Below, in pieces: positions 34,243 through 40,472 of a stretch of DNA of 40,472 bases. This stretch comes from Gammaproteobacteria bacterium. Lineage in GTDB: Bacteria > Pseudomonadota > Gammaproteobacteria > Nevskiales > Nevskiaceae. The position numbers were made by a program, and so were the translations under genes. The DNA is taken from NCBI GenBank assembly GCA_028871525.1, contig JAGWMX010000015.1, positions 1-40,472 of the forward strand, given 5' to 3'. Each line of letters opens with the position of its first letter. Within the stretch, counting starts at the first letter, position 1. The notes below the pieces were generated by a model. The model was not told where the DNA came from and did not search any database. It saw only the letters and a program-made list of their open reading frames with translations.

Positions 34243-35210
34243 GGCGCGCGAGCCGGTTCGGTGCCCATTGTCCAGGTTTCGTTTGCGTGCCGAAGCAGCG
34301 CCGGCCAGGCCTGGCAGGCGGCGATGAATGCCTGAACTTCCGGGGCGCGCCAGGCGTCCTGGTAGGCGCGCCACGCCCGCGCCAGCGAATCCTTCCGCAA
34401 ATCCGCCGGCGCGAACGGCAGCGCGTTCAGCAGCTTGATCTTGCCGTTGGGTACGATCAACAGCATCGCCTGCGGATTCTCCAGCCGGCGTTTCATTTCG
34501 GTCAGAATGTCCCAGGGATAGATCGATAAACCGATTCTGGCGGGCGAGGTGCGCGCGTGCTCCCGCAGGGTCTGCACTGCGCTGTGCCAGTCGTCATCGC
34601 CGCACCTGAGTTGCTCCCAGTTGGTCGCAGCGCGGCCGATGCGCATCATCGGGCCGGTGACGAAAGCCTCGCAGCCGAGCCGCACCGCCAGATCGTAGGT
34701 GGCGGTGATTTCGTGGAGATTGAGACGATTGGGGACGAAGGTGATCTGTGGTGTGAGCCCGCGTTCGACCAGGCGTTCGATCGCGGTGATAGCTGCATTG
34801 AAGTTCGATCCGGGACGTACCCGTTGGTGCGTCGCAGCCGTCGCGCCATCGACTGAAACCTGAATGCACTGGACGGCAAGCGCCGCCAAACGATCGGCGG
34901 CAGCTTCATCGATGTGGCGGCCGTCGGTCTCGATCTTGATTGCAATATCCGCTTCGGAGAGCAGATCGAAGATGTCCCAGCAATGCGGAACTGCCAACGG
35001 CTCGCCGCCGCCGAAAGCTACATAGGGCACCTGCGCTTCGACGATGCGCTGCGCCAAATCCAGCGCAGCGCCGCGGGAAAGCTCGTCTTTCCAGGCTTTA
35101 TCGGGGCCGGATTCCTCGCAGCAGGCAAGGCAGGCGGCACTGCACCGATTGCTCAGCTGCCAGGCGACGAACAGGGGGGCCCCGTAGTCGCCAGCCAACT
35201 CCCCCCGCAT
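34239..35210 (-). CDS. Radical SAM enzyme A with degenerate SPASM-like end
   Basis: The 323-residue product has the radical SAM cluster motif CSAACLAC (C23, C27, C30), GGEP at FGGGEPLAVPH, and IKIETDGRH. The C-terminal part aligns with the two sister enzymes B and C (VPNGKIKLLNALPFAPADLR) but has Ala where they have Cys, so no auxiliary-cluster cysteine remains there. I choose ATG 35210 because it gives the same length and N-terminal pattern (APLFVAWQLSNRC) as enzyme B (APLLVSWQLTRDC). An ATG at 35300 would add 30 residues overlapping the peptide gene. PqqE-like enzymes of this type modify ribosomal peptides. It is the last gene of the operon. Confidence 0.88.
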   Translation of the reverse strand: MRGELAGDYGAPLFVAWQLSNRCSAACLACCEESGPDKAWKDELSRGAALDLAQRIVEAQVPYVAFGGGEPLAVPHCWDIFDLLSEADIAIKIETDGRHIDEAAADRLAALAVQCIQVSVDGATAATHQRVRPGSNFNAAITAIERLVERGLTPQITFVPNRLNLHEITATYDLAVRLGCEAFVTGPMMRIGRAATNWEQLRCGDDDWHSAVQTLREHARTSPARIGLSIYPWDILTEMKRRLENPQAMLLIVPNGKIKLLNALPFAPADLRKDSLARAWRAYQDAWRAPEVQAFIAACQAWPALLRHANETWTMGTEPARAP

Positions 35211-35230
35211 CGGGGAAGGTTCGAGATCGC

Positions 35231-35386
35231 TCAGGTAAAGCGGATGTACGGCTGCGCCATCACTTGTTCCGAGACATCCTCCATCTTTGGCGTCTGCCAC
35301 CCGCGCTTCTCGGCTGGCCGGGTGGGTTCCGTGACGATCTTGCGGGCAGAGTCTTCGCCGTCCGCCTTCAATTTCATCTCGCTCAT
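35231..35386 (-). CDS. Candidate ribosomal precursor peptide, 51 aa
   Basis: The ORF encodes a 51-residue peptide starting MSEMKLKADGED and ending ...EQVMAQPYIRFT. GGAGG five bases before the ATG at 35386 is the strongest ribosome binding site of the operon. The first 29 residues are charged (leader-like). From W30, the pattern W-x-T-P-x-x-x-D recalls the W-x-x-P motif of PqqA, and the tail has Glu40, Tyr47 and Phe50 as possible modification sites. It lies between two radical SAM genes and upstream of rSAM A in an operon that also has pqqD, which is the classic arrangement for a radical-SAM-modified peptide. It is not PqqA: the E-x3-Y core is absent. I do not recognise a described family. Confidence 0.7.
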   Translation of the reverse strand: MSEMKLKADGEDSARKIVTEPTRPAEKRGWQTPKMEDVSEQVMAQPYIRFT

Positions 35387-35402
35387 TTCCGCCTCCTTAG
35401 CC

Positions 35403-36368
35403 TCAGGCACAAGCACGCCTCAGCGCACAATACCAAGAATTGGCTTCACTGTGTCGAGCCTCATCCTCGATCGCCGACCACAGCAGGCGGGTGGTGGTGT
35501 CGTCGCGCCATGCGCGGCGGTACAAGTCCCAGGCGTCCGCCAGCGTGTGCCGGCGCAGGTCCGCGCAAACCAGAGGCAATACCGCCGCGACTTTTACCCA
35601 GCCATTCGGCAGGACCAGCATCGTCGCCGGCGGATCGGCAAGATTTTCGCGCAGTGTTTCCACGATCGTGAAAGGCAGGTAGCGAAGATCGATCGGCTCG
35701 ACGCCGTCCGGGTTTGCTTGGTGCTGCAGAGTTGCGATGAACGTCCGGTACTGCGCGGCACTGGGCGTCAGCCGCTGCCACTGGCGGGCCGCGGTGCCGA
35801 TGCGCATCAGCCTGCCGGTATTGAAGCGGAAAGCCCCGAACGCGCGCGCCTGTGCGATAACCGCTTCCAACTGGTGGATGTTGAACCGGGTCGGCGCGAA
35901 AGTGACTTCCAGCGGCAATCCAGCTCTGCGTACCGCGCGGCAGGCCGCATGCGCTTTTTCCAGCGACGCGCCCGGACGCTGCCTCGCATAGACCTCCTGG
36001 GTGGCGCCGTCGAGGCTGATCTGTACCGAACGCACCGGCAGCCGCGCCAGTCGCTCCGCGATCGCATCGTCGAAGGTTTGCCCGTTGGTTTCGATTTTGA
36101 GCTGGATGCCCGCACGTCCCAGGGTTTCCGCGAGCCTGAAGAAGTGCGGCACGATCAACGGCTCGCCGCCGCACAGCATTACGTAAGGAATTTCGCTGTG
36201 TGCCAGCTGCTCGGCAAATCGGATGGCCTCGCCGGCGTCGAATTCGTCCGCCATGCGTTTTCCAGGCGCCGAGTCGGTGCAGCAGTGCAGACAAGCGAGA
36301 TCGCAATCGCGCGTGAGCTGCCACGACACCAACAGCGGCGCCTTCAGGCTGTCGATCCGATAGGTCAT
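35403..36368 (-). CDS. Radical SAM enzyme B
   Basis: The 321-residue product has the cluster motif CDLACLHC (C22, C26, C29), LCGGEPLIVPH, LKIETNGQ and QISLDGATQ. The C-terminal region has the shared VLPNGWVKVAAVLPLVCADLRR stretch with one conserved Cys and ends with two more cysteines (WYCALRRACA), unlike A and C. This may be a reduced or unusual auxiliary-cluster site. Its start overlaps the UbiA-type gene (ATGA, 36365-36368), and it ends 16 bases before the peptide gene. Sequence similarity to A and C indicates duplication within the operon. Confidence 0.9.
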   Translation of the reverse strand: MTYRIDSLKAPLLVSWQLTRDCDLACLHCCTDSAPGKRMADEFDAGEAIRFAEQLAHSEIPYVMLCGGEPLIVPHFFRLAETLGRAGIQLKIETNGQTFDDAIAERLARLPVRSVQISLDGATQEVYARQRPGASLEKAHAACRAVRRAGLPLEVTFAPTRFNIHQLEAVIAQARAFGAFRFNTGRLMRIGTAARQWQRLTPSAAQYRTFIATLQHQANPDGVEPIDLRYLPFTIVETLRENLADPPATMLVLPNGWVKVAAVLPLVCADLRRHTLADAWDLYRRAWRDDTTTRLLWSAIEDEARHSEANSWYCALRRACA

Positions 36369-37309
36369 CCGGTCGACAGCCAGGGGGTGAGCAGGATGCC
36401 GGCGGTAAACAGTGATACGGCTGTCAGGTAACAGCCGACGATGCTGCGGATCGCGGGCACGAACTGTCGCGGCGACTCATAAGTGCCGCGTGCACGGCGC
36501 GCGCTCGCCAGCAACTGCGGCAGCGCCAGCAGCGCGGCGAGACAGGCGGGTGGGAATCGTCCTGCGATGATGCCGCCGAGCGCCATTGCCAGCCCGGCGC
36601 TCGCCAGTACCAGGTACAGCCGCACCGCACGGTCGCGGCCGAGTCGCACCACCAGATTGCGCTTCCCCACCAGCCGGTCCTGATGGAAATCCGGAATCGC
36701 GTTGACCACCGCCAGCGCCATGATCAGCAGGCCCGGCACCAGGGAGGCCAGCAGCGCGCTCCAGGAGATTTCGCGCGCGTGCAGATAGAGGCTGCCGAGC
36801 ACCATCAACGGCCCGTAGGCGAGTGCGATCACGGTTTCACCCAGGCCGCGATAGGCCCAACGAATCGGGGGTGCGACGTAGAAAACCGCGGCGGCACCGC
36901 CGAGAACGGCGAAGGCGAGGATCAGCCAGCCGCTGTGCAGAGTCAGGTAAATGCCGACGGTGAAGGCGGCGGCGAAGGCCGCCACGCCCAGCCACAGCAC
37001 CCAGTCGGACATCGGCGGTAGATCCTGCGGGTTGAACACGCGATCGGTGCCCATGCGTGAATCGAAAAACTCATTGAACGCTTCGACGCCGACGACTGCG
37101 AACACCACCCCGGCAAGTCCGCTCCAGAAGGCCGGCGGATCGAATCGCCCCTCCATGCCGTAGGCCCACGTCGCGCCGAGCAGGTACGGCAGCAGGCCGG
37201 CATAGAGGAAGAACCGGTAGCGCACCAGGCTGAAGACCAGCAGCAGCCGCCGCCAAGGAGAGCGGCTCGTTTCGAATCGCTGCGGCGACGAGGTCAGAGA
37301 TGGATCCAC
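36365..37309 (-). CDS. UbiA-family prenyltransferase (MenA-like)
   Basis: The 314-residue product has about eight to nine membrane helices and the two Asp-rich motifs of the family: NEFFDSRMGTD (79-89) and NAIPDFHQD (203-211), the latter followed by RLVGKRNLVVRLG. The first motif is of the MenA-like rather than the UbiA NDxxDxxxD type. Members join a polyprenyl diphosphate to an aromatic acceptor in the membrane. Here it is embedded between two radical SAM genes, overlapping rSAM C by 16 bases and rSAM B by 4, so it must act in the same pathway. The acceptor could be a quinone precursor or a peptide-derived product; the sequence does not say. Confidence 0.9.
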   Translation of the reverse strand: MDPSLTSSPQRFETSRSPWRRLLLVFSLVRYRFFLYAGLLPYLLGATWAYGMEGRFDPPAFWSGLAGVVFAVVGVEAFNEFFDSRMGTDRVFNPQDLPPMSDWVLWLGVAAFAAAFTVGIYLTLHSGWLILAFAVLGGAAAVFYVAPPIRWAYRGLGETVIALAYGPLMVLGSLYLHAREISWSALLASLVPGLLIMALAVVNAIPDFHQDRLVGKRNLVVRLGRDRAVRLYLVLASAGLAMALGGIIAGRFPPACLAALLALPQLLASARRARGTYESPRQFVPAIRSIVGCYLTAVSLFTAGILLTPWLSTG

Positions 37310-38295
37310 TGATGGAGCAGCGCGGTTTTGTTCGGATCGGCGGCAAGCTGCTCGACGAACCGACCGACGCGCGGGTCGTTCCAGGCATGCTGGAAATTCG
37401 CCCAGATTCCGTCCAGCGATTGACGCCGCAGGTCTCCGCAGACGAACGGCAGTGCGTTGATCAGCTTGACCAGGCCGTTGGGCAGGATGATCAGCAGCGC
37501 GGCCGGGTGACGCAGGCGGTAGCGCAATTCTTCAAGCAGCCCCATCTGGTGAAAATGCACGCGCATGCGGCCGCGGTATTCTTCCGTCTTGACGTGGAGT
37601 ACGTCGAAGAACGTCGTGTACTGCTCCTCGGACGGTGCCAATTTGTGCCAGGTCTTCACGGCGTTGCCGGTGTACATGGTGCGCCCGGTGTAGAAGCTGT
37701 ATGCGCCGAGTTCGTAGGCCAGATCCACGGCCGCGCCGATCTCGTGGACGTTGAATCGGGTCGGGGAATAATTGATCTCGATCGGGACGCCGGCCGCGCG
37801 CAGTCTGCGTACACCCTCGATCGCGCGATCGAAATCGCCGCGCACGCGCATGCGGTTGAAGGTCTCGCGCGATGCGCCGTCCAGACTGACCTGCACCGCC
37901 TTGACTCCAAGTTTTGCCAGGCGCTCGCAGTTCTCGGTGCTGAGGAAGTGACCGTTGGTTTCGATTTTGAGCTGAGCTTTGCGCCGGCAGGCGTACTCCG
38001 CCATTTCGAAGAACCGTGGATGCAGCATGGGTTCGCCGCCGGAGAACGATAGGTAGGGCACCTCCAGGTCCATGATCTGTTCGAGGATATTGAATATCTG
38101 TTCCCCGCTCAGCTCGTCGCCGAATGCCTTGCCCGGCCCGCTTTCCTCGATGCAATGCAGGCAGGCGAGGTTGCATTCGTTGGTCACCTGCCACGCCACG
38201 TAGAGCGGTGCGCCGAGGTCGCCGGAGCCGGTGGCCGCCGGCGTCGCCGCCGGGGCGGCGGCTGGCGCGCGATACGCCGGGTCGAGCGTCACCAA
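37294..38295 (-). CDS. Radical SAM enzyme C
   Basis: The 333-residue product has the cluster motif CNLACLHC (C41, C45, C48), SFSGGEPMLHP, LKIETNGHF and VQVSLDGASRE. It shares the C-terminal ILPNGLVKLINALPFVCGDLRR with its sisters, with one Cys. The N-terminus has an Ala/Pro-rich stretch (about 10-25). The first codon is TTG (38295) or GTG (38292); no ATG is near. GGAGG, overlapping the end of pqqD, is 6 or 9 bases upstream. It starts within a few bases of the pqqD stop, so PqqD and this enzyme are probably a working pair. Confidence 0.9.
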   Translation of the reverse strand: MVTLDPAYRAPAAAPAATPAATGSGDLGAPLYVAWQVTNECNLACLHCIEESGPGKAFGDELSGEQIFNILEQIMDLEVPYLSFSGGEPMLHPRFFEMAEYACRRKAQLKIETNGHFLSTENCERLAKLGVKAVQVSLDGASRETFNRMRVRGDFDRAIEGVRRLRAAGVPIEINYSPTRFNVHEIGAAVDLAYELGAYSFYTGRTMYTGNAVKTWHKLAPSEEQYTTFFDVLHVKTEEYRGRMRVHFHQMGLLEELRYRLRHPAALLIILPNGLVKLINALPFVCGDLRRQSLDGIWANFQHAWNDPRVGRFVEQLAADPNKTALLHQWIHL

Positions 38296-38296
38296 T

Positions 38297-38548
38297 TCAA
38301 TCCTCCACCAATCCCTTTTGCCTGAGATCGGCGAGGAATGCCTTTACGTCAAGCGCGATCGCGTCGCCGGAATCGTGGAAGCCATCCCGCAGCCGCTCGA
38401 CGATTTCCCGTTCGCTGCAGTCGCAGCCGATCTCGCGCACGACCGCCGCGGCTGTCGGATTGAGGGTGTAGACCTTTTCCGAGCGCGTTTCGAACAGCAC
38501 GCCGCCGAATTTTTCTTCGCGGAACTTGGTGTATTTGGCGAGTTTCAT
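38297..38548 (-). CDS. PqqD-family peptide-recognition protein
   Basis: The 83-residue product (MKLAKYTKFREEKFGGVLFE, then VYTLNPTAAAVVREIGCDCSEREIVERL) is a stand-alone PqqD/RRE domain: a three-stranded sheet followed by helices, with the typical NPTAAAV helix start. PqqD proteins bind the leader of a precursor peptide and bring it to a radical SAM enzyme. It is the first gene of the operon pqqD - rSAM C - ubiA-like - rSAM B - peptide - rSAM A. The short CDCSE loop is unusual. No clear promoter is seen in the 450-base gap upstream, beyond the FNR-type box at 38897. Confidence 0.92.
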   Translation of the reverse strand: MKLAKYTKFREEKFGGVLFETRSEKVYTLNPTAAAVVREIGCDCSEREIVERLRDGFHDSGDAIALDVKAFLADLRQKGLVED

Positions 38549-38896
38549 CGGTGTCGATTGGTAGTGGCTGAAGCAACAAAATGGACGAGCCTGTACATTT
38601 TCGAGTCGGCGCGGTCAACAAGAAAATTCCGTCGCTCGTCGCTTAGTTATATGGGATCAGTCCGGCTCCGCAGCCGTCTGCAGGAAAATCGGACTGGCTG
38701 AGTGAATTCTAACAAGGCGCGACGCAGCCGGCGAGCATCCGGTATGCCGGCGATGATTCGCGGCCACACGATGGATTGGCTGCTGTCGCATCCGTCCCGG
38801 GCCGGCGGTTGTCGCAAAAATAGATGTCCACGAGCGGGCTATCCCCATGGACTGGCCAGCGATCCGGTCCCGCCGGCGACCGCGGCATACGGGTTA

Positions 38897-38938
38897 TTGA
38901 CTTGGATCAACGCTTCATCGGCATTCGTAAGCGAGAGT
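38897..38938 (+). promoter_or_regulatory. FNR/ANR-type box upstream of the RquA-like gene
   Basis: TTGACttggATCAA at 38897-38910 matches the FNR-family consensus and lies about 90 bases before the RquA-like gene. A weak -10 (GAGAGT, 38933-38938) is centred 32 bp downstream, the same spacing as at the other boxes. The rest of the divergent gap (38549-38998) holds no gene I can support. Confidence 0.5.
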
Positions 38939-38998
38939 TACAAGCAGGAAAAGACGCATAGAGCGGTAGCTCACCGCGATAAACGAGGGGGAATGAAT

Positions 38999-39835
38999 AT
39001 GTCCAACGAAACTCGCGACTATCTCCAATATGCCGGAGCGTACCGTGGCGCCGAGGGTTTTGCGGGAACGGCAGACAGTGTCGCCTCATTCGCAAAGTCC
39101 GCGGTGCGGCATGGAAACGATGAAACGGGCGCGTTGCCGGACTATCTGGTGCGCCATTACTGGTGGGCTTACGTGTGGCCTCCTGCGGTGTGGTTGTTCG
39201 ACCATCAGCCGATCATCAACGCCATTCTGTTCGGCAACTACAGGCGTATCACCGACCACACGCTCGACCTGCTGCTGCAGGGCGATCCGGGCCGCACGCT
39301 GCAGATCGCCTCGGTCTACGGTGTGCTGGTACCGACGCTGGCGCGTCATTTCACTCCCGAAAACCCGCTGCATCTGATCGATATCTCGCCGATCCAGTTG
39401 CGTCGCGCGCGCGCCAAGGTCGTTGCCGCCGGTGCGGCCGACAACACGCGGTTGTTGCAGATGAATGCAGAGACGCTGCGTTTCGAAAACAACGCCTTCG
39501 ACTCGGTGCTGTTGTTTCTCCTGCTGCACGAAATGCCGCCCGCCGCGCGCCGGCGGACGTTATGCGAGGCGCTCAGGGTCCTGGCTCCCGGCGGCAGGCT
39601 GGTGCTGGCCGAATACGGCGCCTTCACCCGCACGCATTTTCTCCATCGCTGGCCGATGCGCTGGGTGTTCGGCGCGGCCGAGCCGTTTCTCCCTAGTTTG
39701 TGGCACTCGGACCTACCGGCGCTCGTGGAGGAATGCGCGGCGGCGGTGGGGAAGAAAACGGTTGTGGAGCGGCAGGTCAACGCGTTCCGCGGCTTTTATC
39801 GGGTTCTGCGTCTGCGGGTGGCGGAAGCCGAGTGA
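38999..39835 (+). CDS. RquA-like methyltransferase-fold protein (rhodoquinone-biosynthesis type)
   Basis: The 278-residue product resembles RquA, the enzyme that converts ubiquinone to rhodoquinone by putting an amino group on the ring. It has the family marks LPDYLVRHYWWAY (47-58 region), PAVWLFDHQ, a changed nucleotide-site motif with VYG (106-108) in place of the usual Gly-rich SAM loop, and LLFLLLHEMPPAARRRTL. The N-terminal 45 residues precede the usual start. ATG 38999 has AGGGGG 8 bases upstream; ATG 38993 is too close. Differences from classic RquA (FGNYRRITDH, AEYGAF) mean it could act on another quinone. It is divergent from the pqqD operon. Confidence 0.8.
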   Translation: MSNETRDYLQYAGAYRGAEGFAGTADSVASFAKSAVRHGNDETGALPDYLVRHYWWAYVWPPAVWLFDHQPIINAILFGNYRRITDHTLDLLLQGDPGRTLQIASVYGVLVPTLARHFTPENPLHLIDISPIQLRRARAKVVAAGAADNTRLLQMNAETLRFENNAFDSVLLFLLLHEMPPAARRRTLCEALRVLAPGGRLVLAEYGAFTRTHFLHRWPMRWVFGAAEPFLPSLWHSDLPALVEECAAAVGKKTVVERQVNAFRGFYRVLRLRVAEAE

Positions 39836-40125
39836 GGGACCACACGCTTCGTGGTCGCTGGTCGCGGCGGTCTGGTCCGCTCCCCAACGCTTGGCCAGAG
39901 CAGGCAGGTACGGGGACACACAAAGACGATCGCGTAGCCACGTCGTTGCGGAATCATTATCGCCGGCCAGGTCACGCACTACCGGGAGGCGAAACGACGG
40001 CTCCGGCGCCGGATGGTCGTGTTCCCGGCACGAGATTGAATCCCGCGCTTTCCGATAGCGCGTCGGGTCTGGGGCAAACGCGTGGTTCCGGCTGCGCGTG
40101 CGCCGTTGGTTTCCGCTCCCAGCTG

Positions 40126-40257
40126 GCACAGATCCGTCTCCAGCACCTCGCCATCCGAGGACCGATCGGGGAAGCGGATGGTCAGGGCTTCCTGCCATTC
40201 GCCCCAATCCTGCCGCGGCATCTGCCGGCCGCAGCGGTCGCAGACCAGGACTTGCCG
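40126..40257 (-). pseudogene. Remnant of a small two-CxxC protein
   Basis: On the minus strand a stretch reads VLVCDRCGRQMPRQDWGEW... and later LETDLCQ. It resembles a family of about 75-residue proteins with CDRCG and DLCQHC ends, but the middle is shortened and the last CxxC is broken (LCQLG). No proper start or complete frame exists, so it looks like a decayed gene. The DNA from 39836 to 40125 holds no gene I can recognise, only a 6-bp hairpin (GACCAC/GTGGTC) just after the RquA-like gene. Confidence 0.33.
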
Positions 40258-40289
40258 ACCCTTTTCGGTGCGTTCGTCCCCGGTCTCGA

Positions 40290-40472
40290 CGCACTGATCC
40301 TGTATCTGTACCGCCGCAAGTTCGTCGGCTGGGCGATGAGCGATGCGATGCCGCAAGAGTTGACCTTGGCGGCGCTCGCGATGGCACTGGGCTGGCGCGA
40401 TCCGCCGGCGGGACTCACGCACCATTCCGATCGCGGCTCCCAGTACGCCGCCGGCGACTACCGCAAGGTGCT
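40290..40472 (+). mobile_element. IS3-family transposase fragment (OrfB, integrase core), truncated
   Basis: From about 40290 a plus-strand frame reads ILYLYRRKFVGWAMSDAM, then QELTLAALAMALGWRDPP and LTHHSDRGSQYAAGDYRKVL to the window edge. HSDRGSQY contains the second catalytic Asp of the DDE site and is diagnostic for IS3-type OrfB. The part upstream does not continue the expected transposase (no first-Asp motif), so the copy is cut at its 5' side and is not functional here. It continues beyond the window. It marks the right border of the accessory region. Confidence 0.85.

Noticed and set aside
32653-34374. Long minus-strand open frame of 573 codons opposite hynL and the nickel permease
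   Set aside because: The opposing genes are beyond doubt, and the frame is rich in His/Arg/Gln with no domain-like pattern; it is a shadow of codon bias.
34239-38548. PQQ biosynthesis operon
   Set aside because: pqqB and pqqC are absent, the peptide lacks the PqqA E-x3-Y core, and there are three radical SAM genes and a prenyltransferase.
1-40472. CRISPR array, tRNA or rRNA genes, phage genes
   Set aside because: No regularly spaced direct repeats, no cloverleaf-like sequence and no structural phage genes were seen on either strand.

Overview
The window is 40.5 kb of high-GC chromosomal DNA with dense, often overlapping genes. A set of genes typical of Gammaproteobacteria (dusA, CTG-started lpxH, rsmJ, sixA, a GreB-type factor) places the host there. 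Six sites matching the FNR/ANR/DNR consensus (TTGAY-N4-RTCAA) and a full uptake-hydrogenase locus suggest a facultative or microaerobic, probably chemolithotrophic bacterium. The genus cannot be told from the sequence alone.

Layout. (1) 1-12.4 kb, + strand: the end of an FtsH-type protease gene, polX, an HlyD/ABC-2 export operon, a triple-BON protein, a phosphoribosyltransferase, an erythromycin-esterase-family protein and a secreted amidohydrolase. FNR-type boxes lie about 31-32 bp upstream of -10-like hexamers before three of these units, so this looks like a low-oxygen stress island. (2) 12.9-20 kb: housekeeping genes for tRNA modification, lipid A, rRNA methylation, phosphohistidine phosphatase and transcript cleavage, plus small hypotheticals, two good terminators and a secreted protein of unknown role. 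(3) 20.2-27.1 kb, - strand: the maturation operon STAS-hypA-hypB-hypC-hypD-hypX-hypF. (4) 27.3-34.2 kb, + strand: protease, HupH-like chaperone, hynS-isp1-isp2-hynL and a NiCoT nickel permease. Two FNR-type boxes exactly 30 bp apart sit between the divergent hyp and hyn operons. (5) 34.2-38.5 kb, - strand: an apparent ribosomal-peptide modification operon, pqqD - rSAM C - UbiA prenyltransferase - rSAM B - 51-aa peptide - rSAM A. An RquA-like gene (39.0-39.8 kb) is divergent from it and preceded by another FNR-type box. (6) From 39.84 kb: degraded DNA with a small CxxC-protein remnant and an IS3-family transposase fragment.

How it fits together. The nickel permease and HypA/B supply Ni. HypF/C/D build the Fe(CN)2CO centre, with CO possibly made from a formyl group by HypX, which is useful when oxygen is present. 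The protease trims HynL, and Isp1/Isp2 pass electrons from periplasmic HynSL to the quinone pool or to a thiol/disulfide-type acceptor. hypE is not in the window.

The most novel part is region 5. It joins three paralogous radical SAM enzymes, a PqqD-type recognition protein, a Trp/Tyr-containing candidate precursor peptide and a MenA/UbiA-type prenyltransferase, next to an RquA-like quinone-modifying enzyme. I infer a ribosomally derived, possibly prenylated redox cofactor or modified quinone used under low oxygen. This is a hypothesis; the gene content and overlaps are directly visible.
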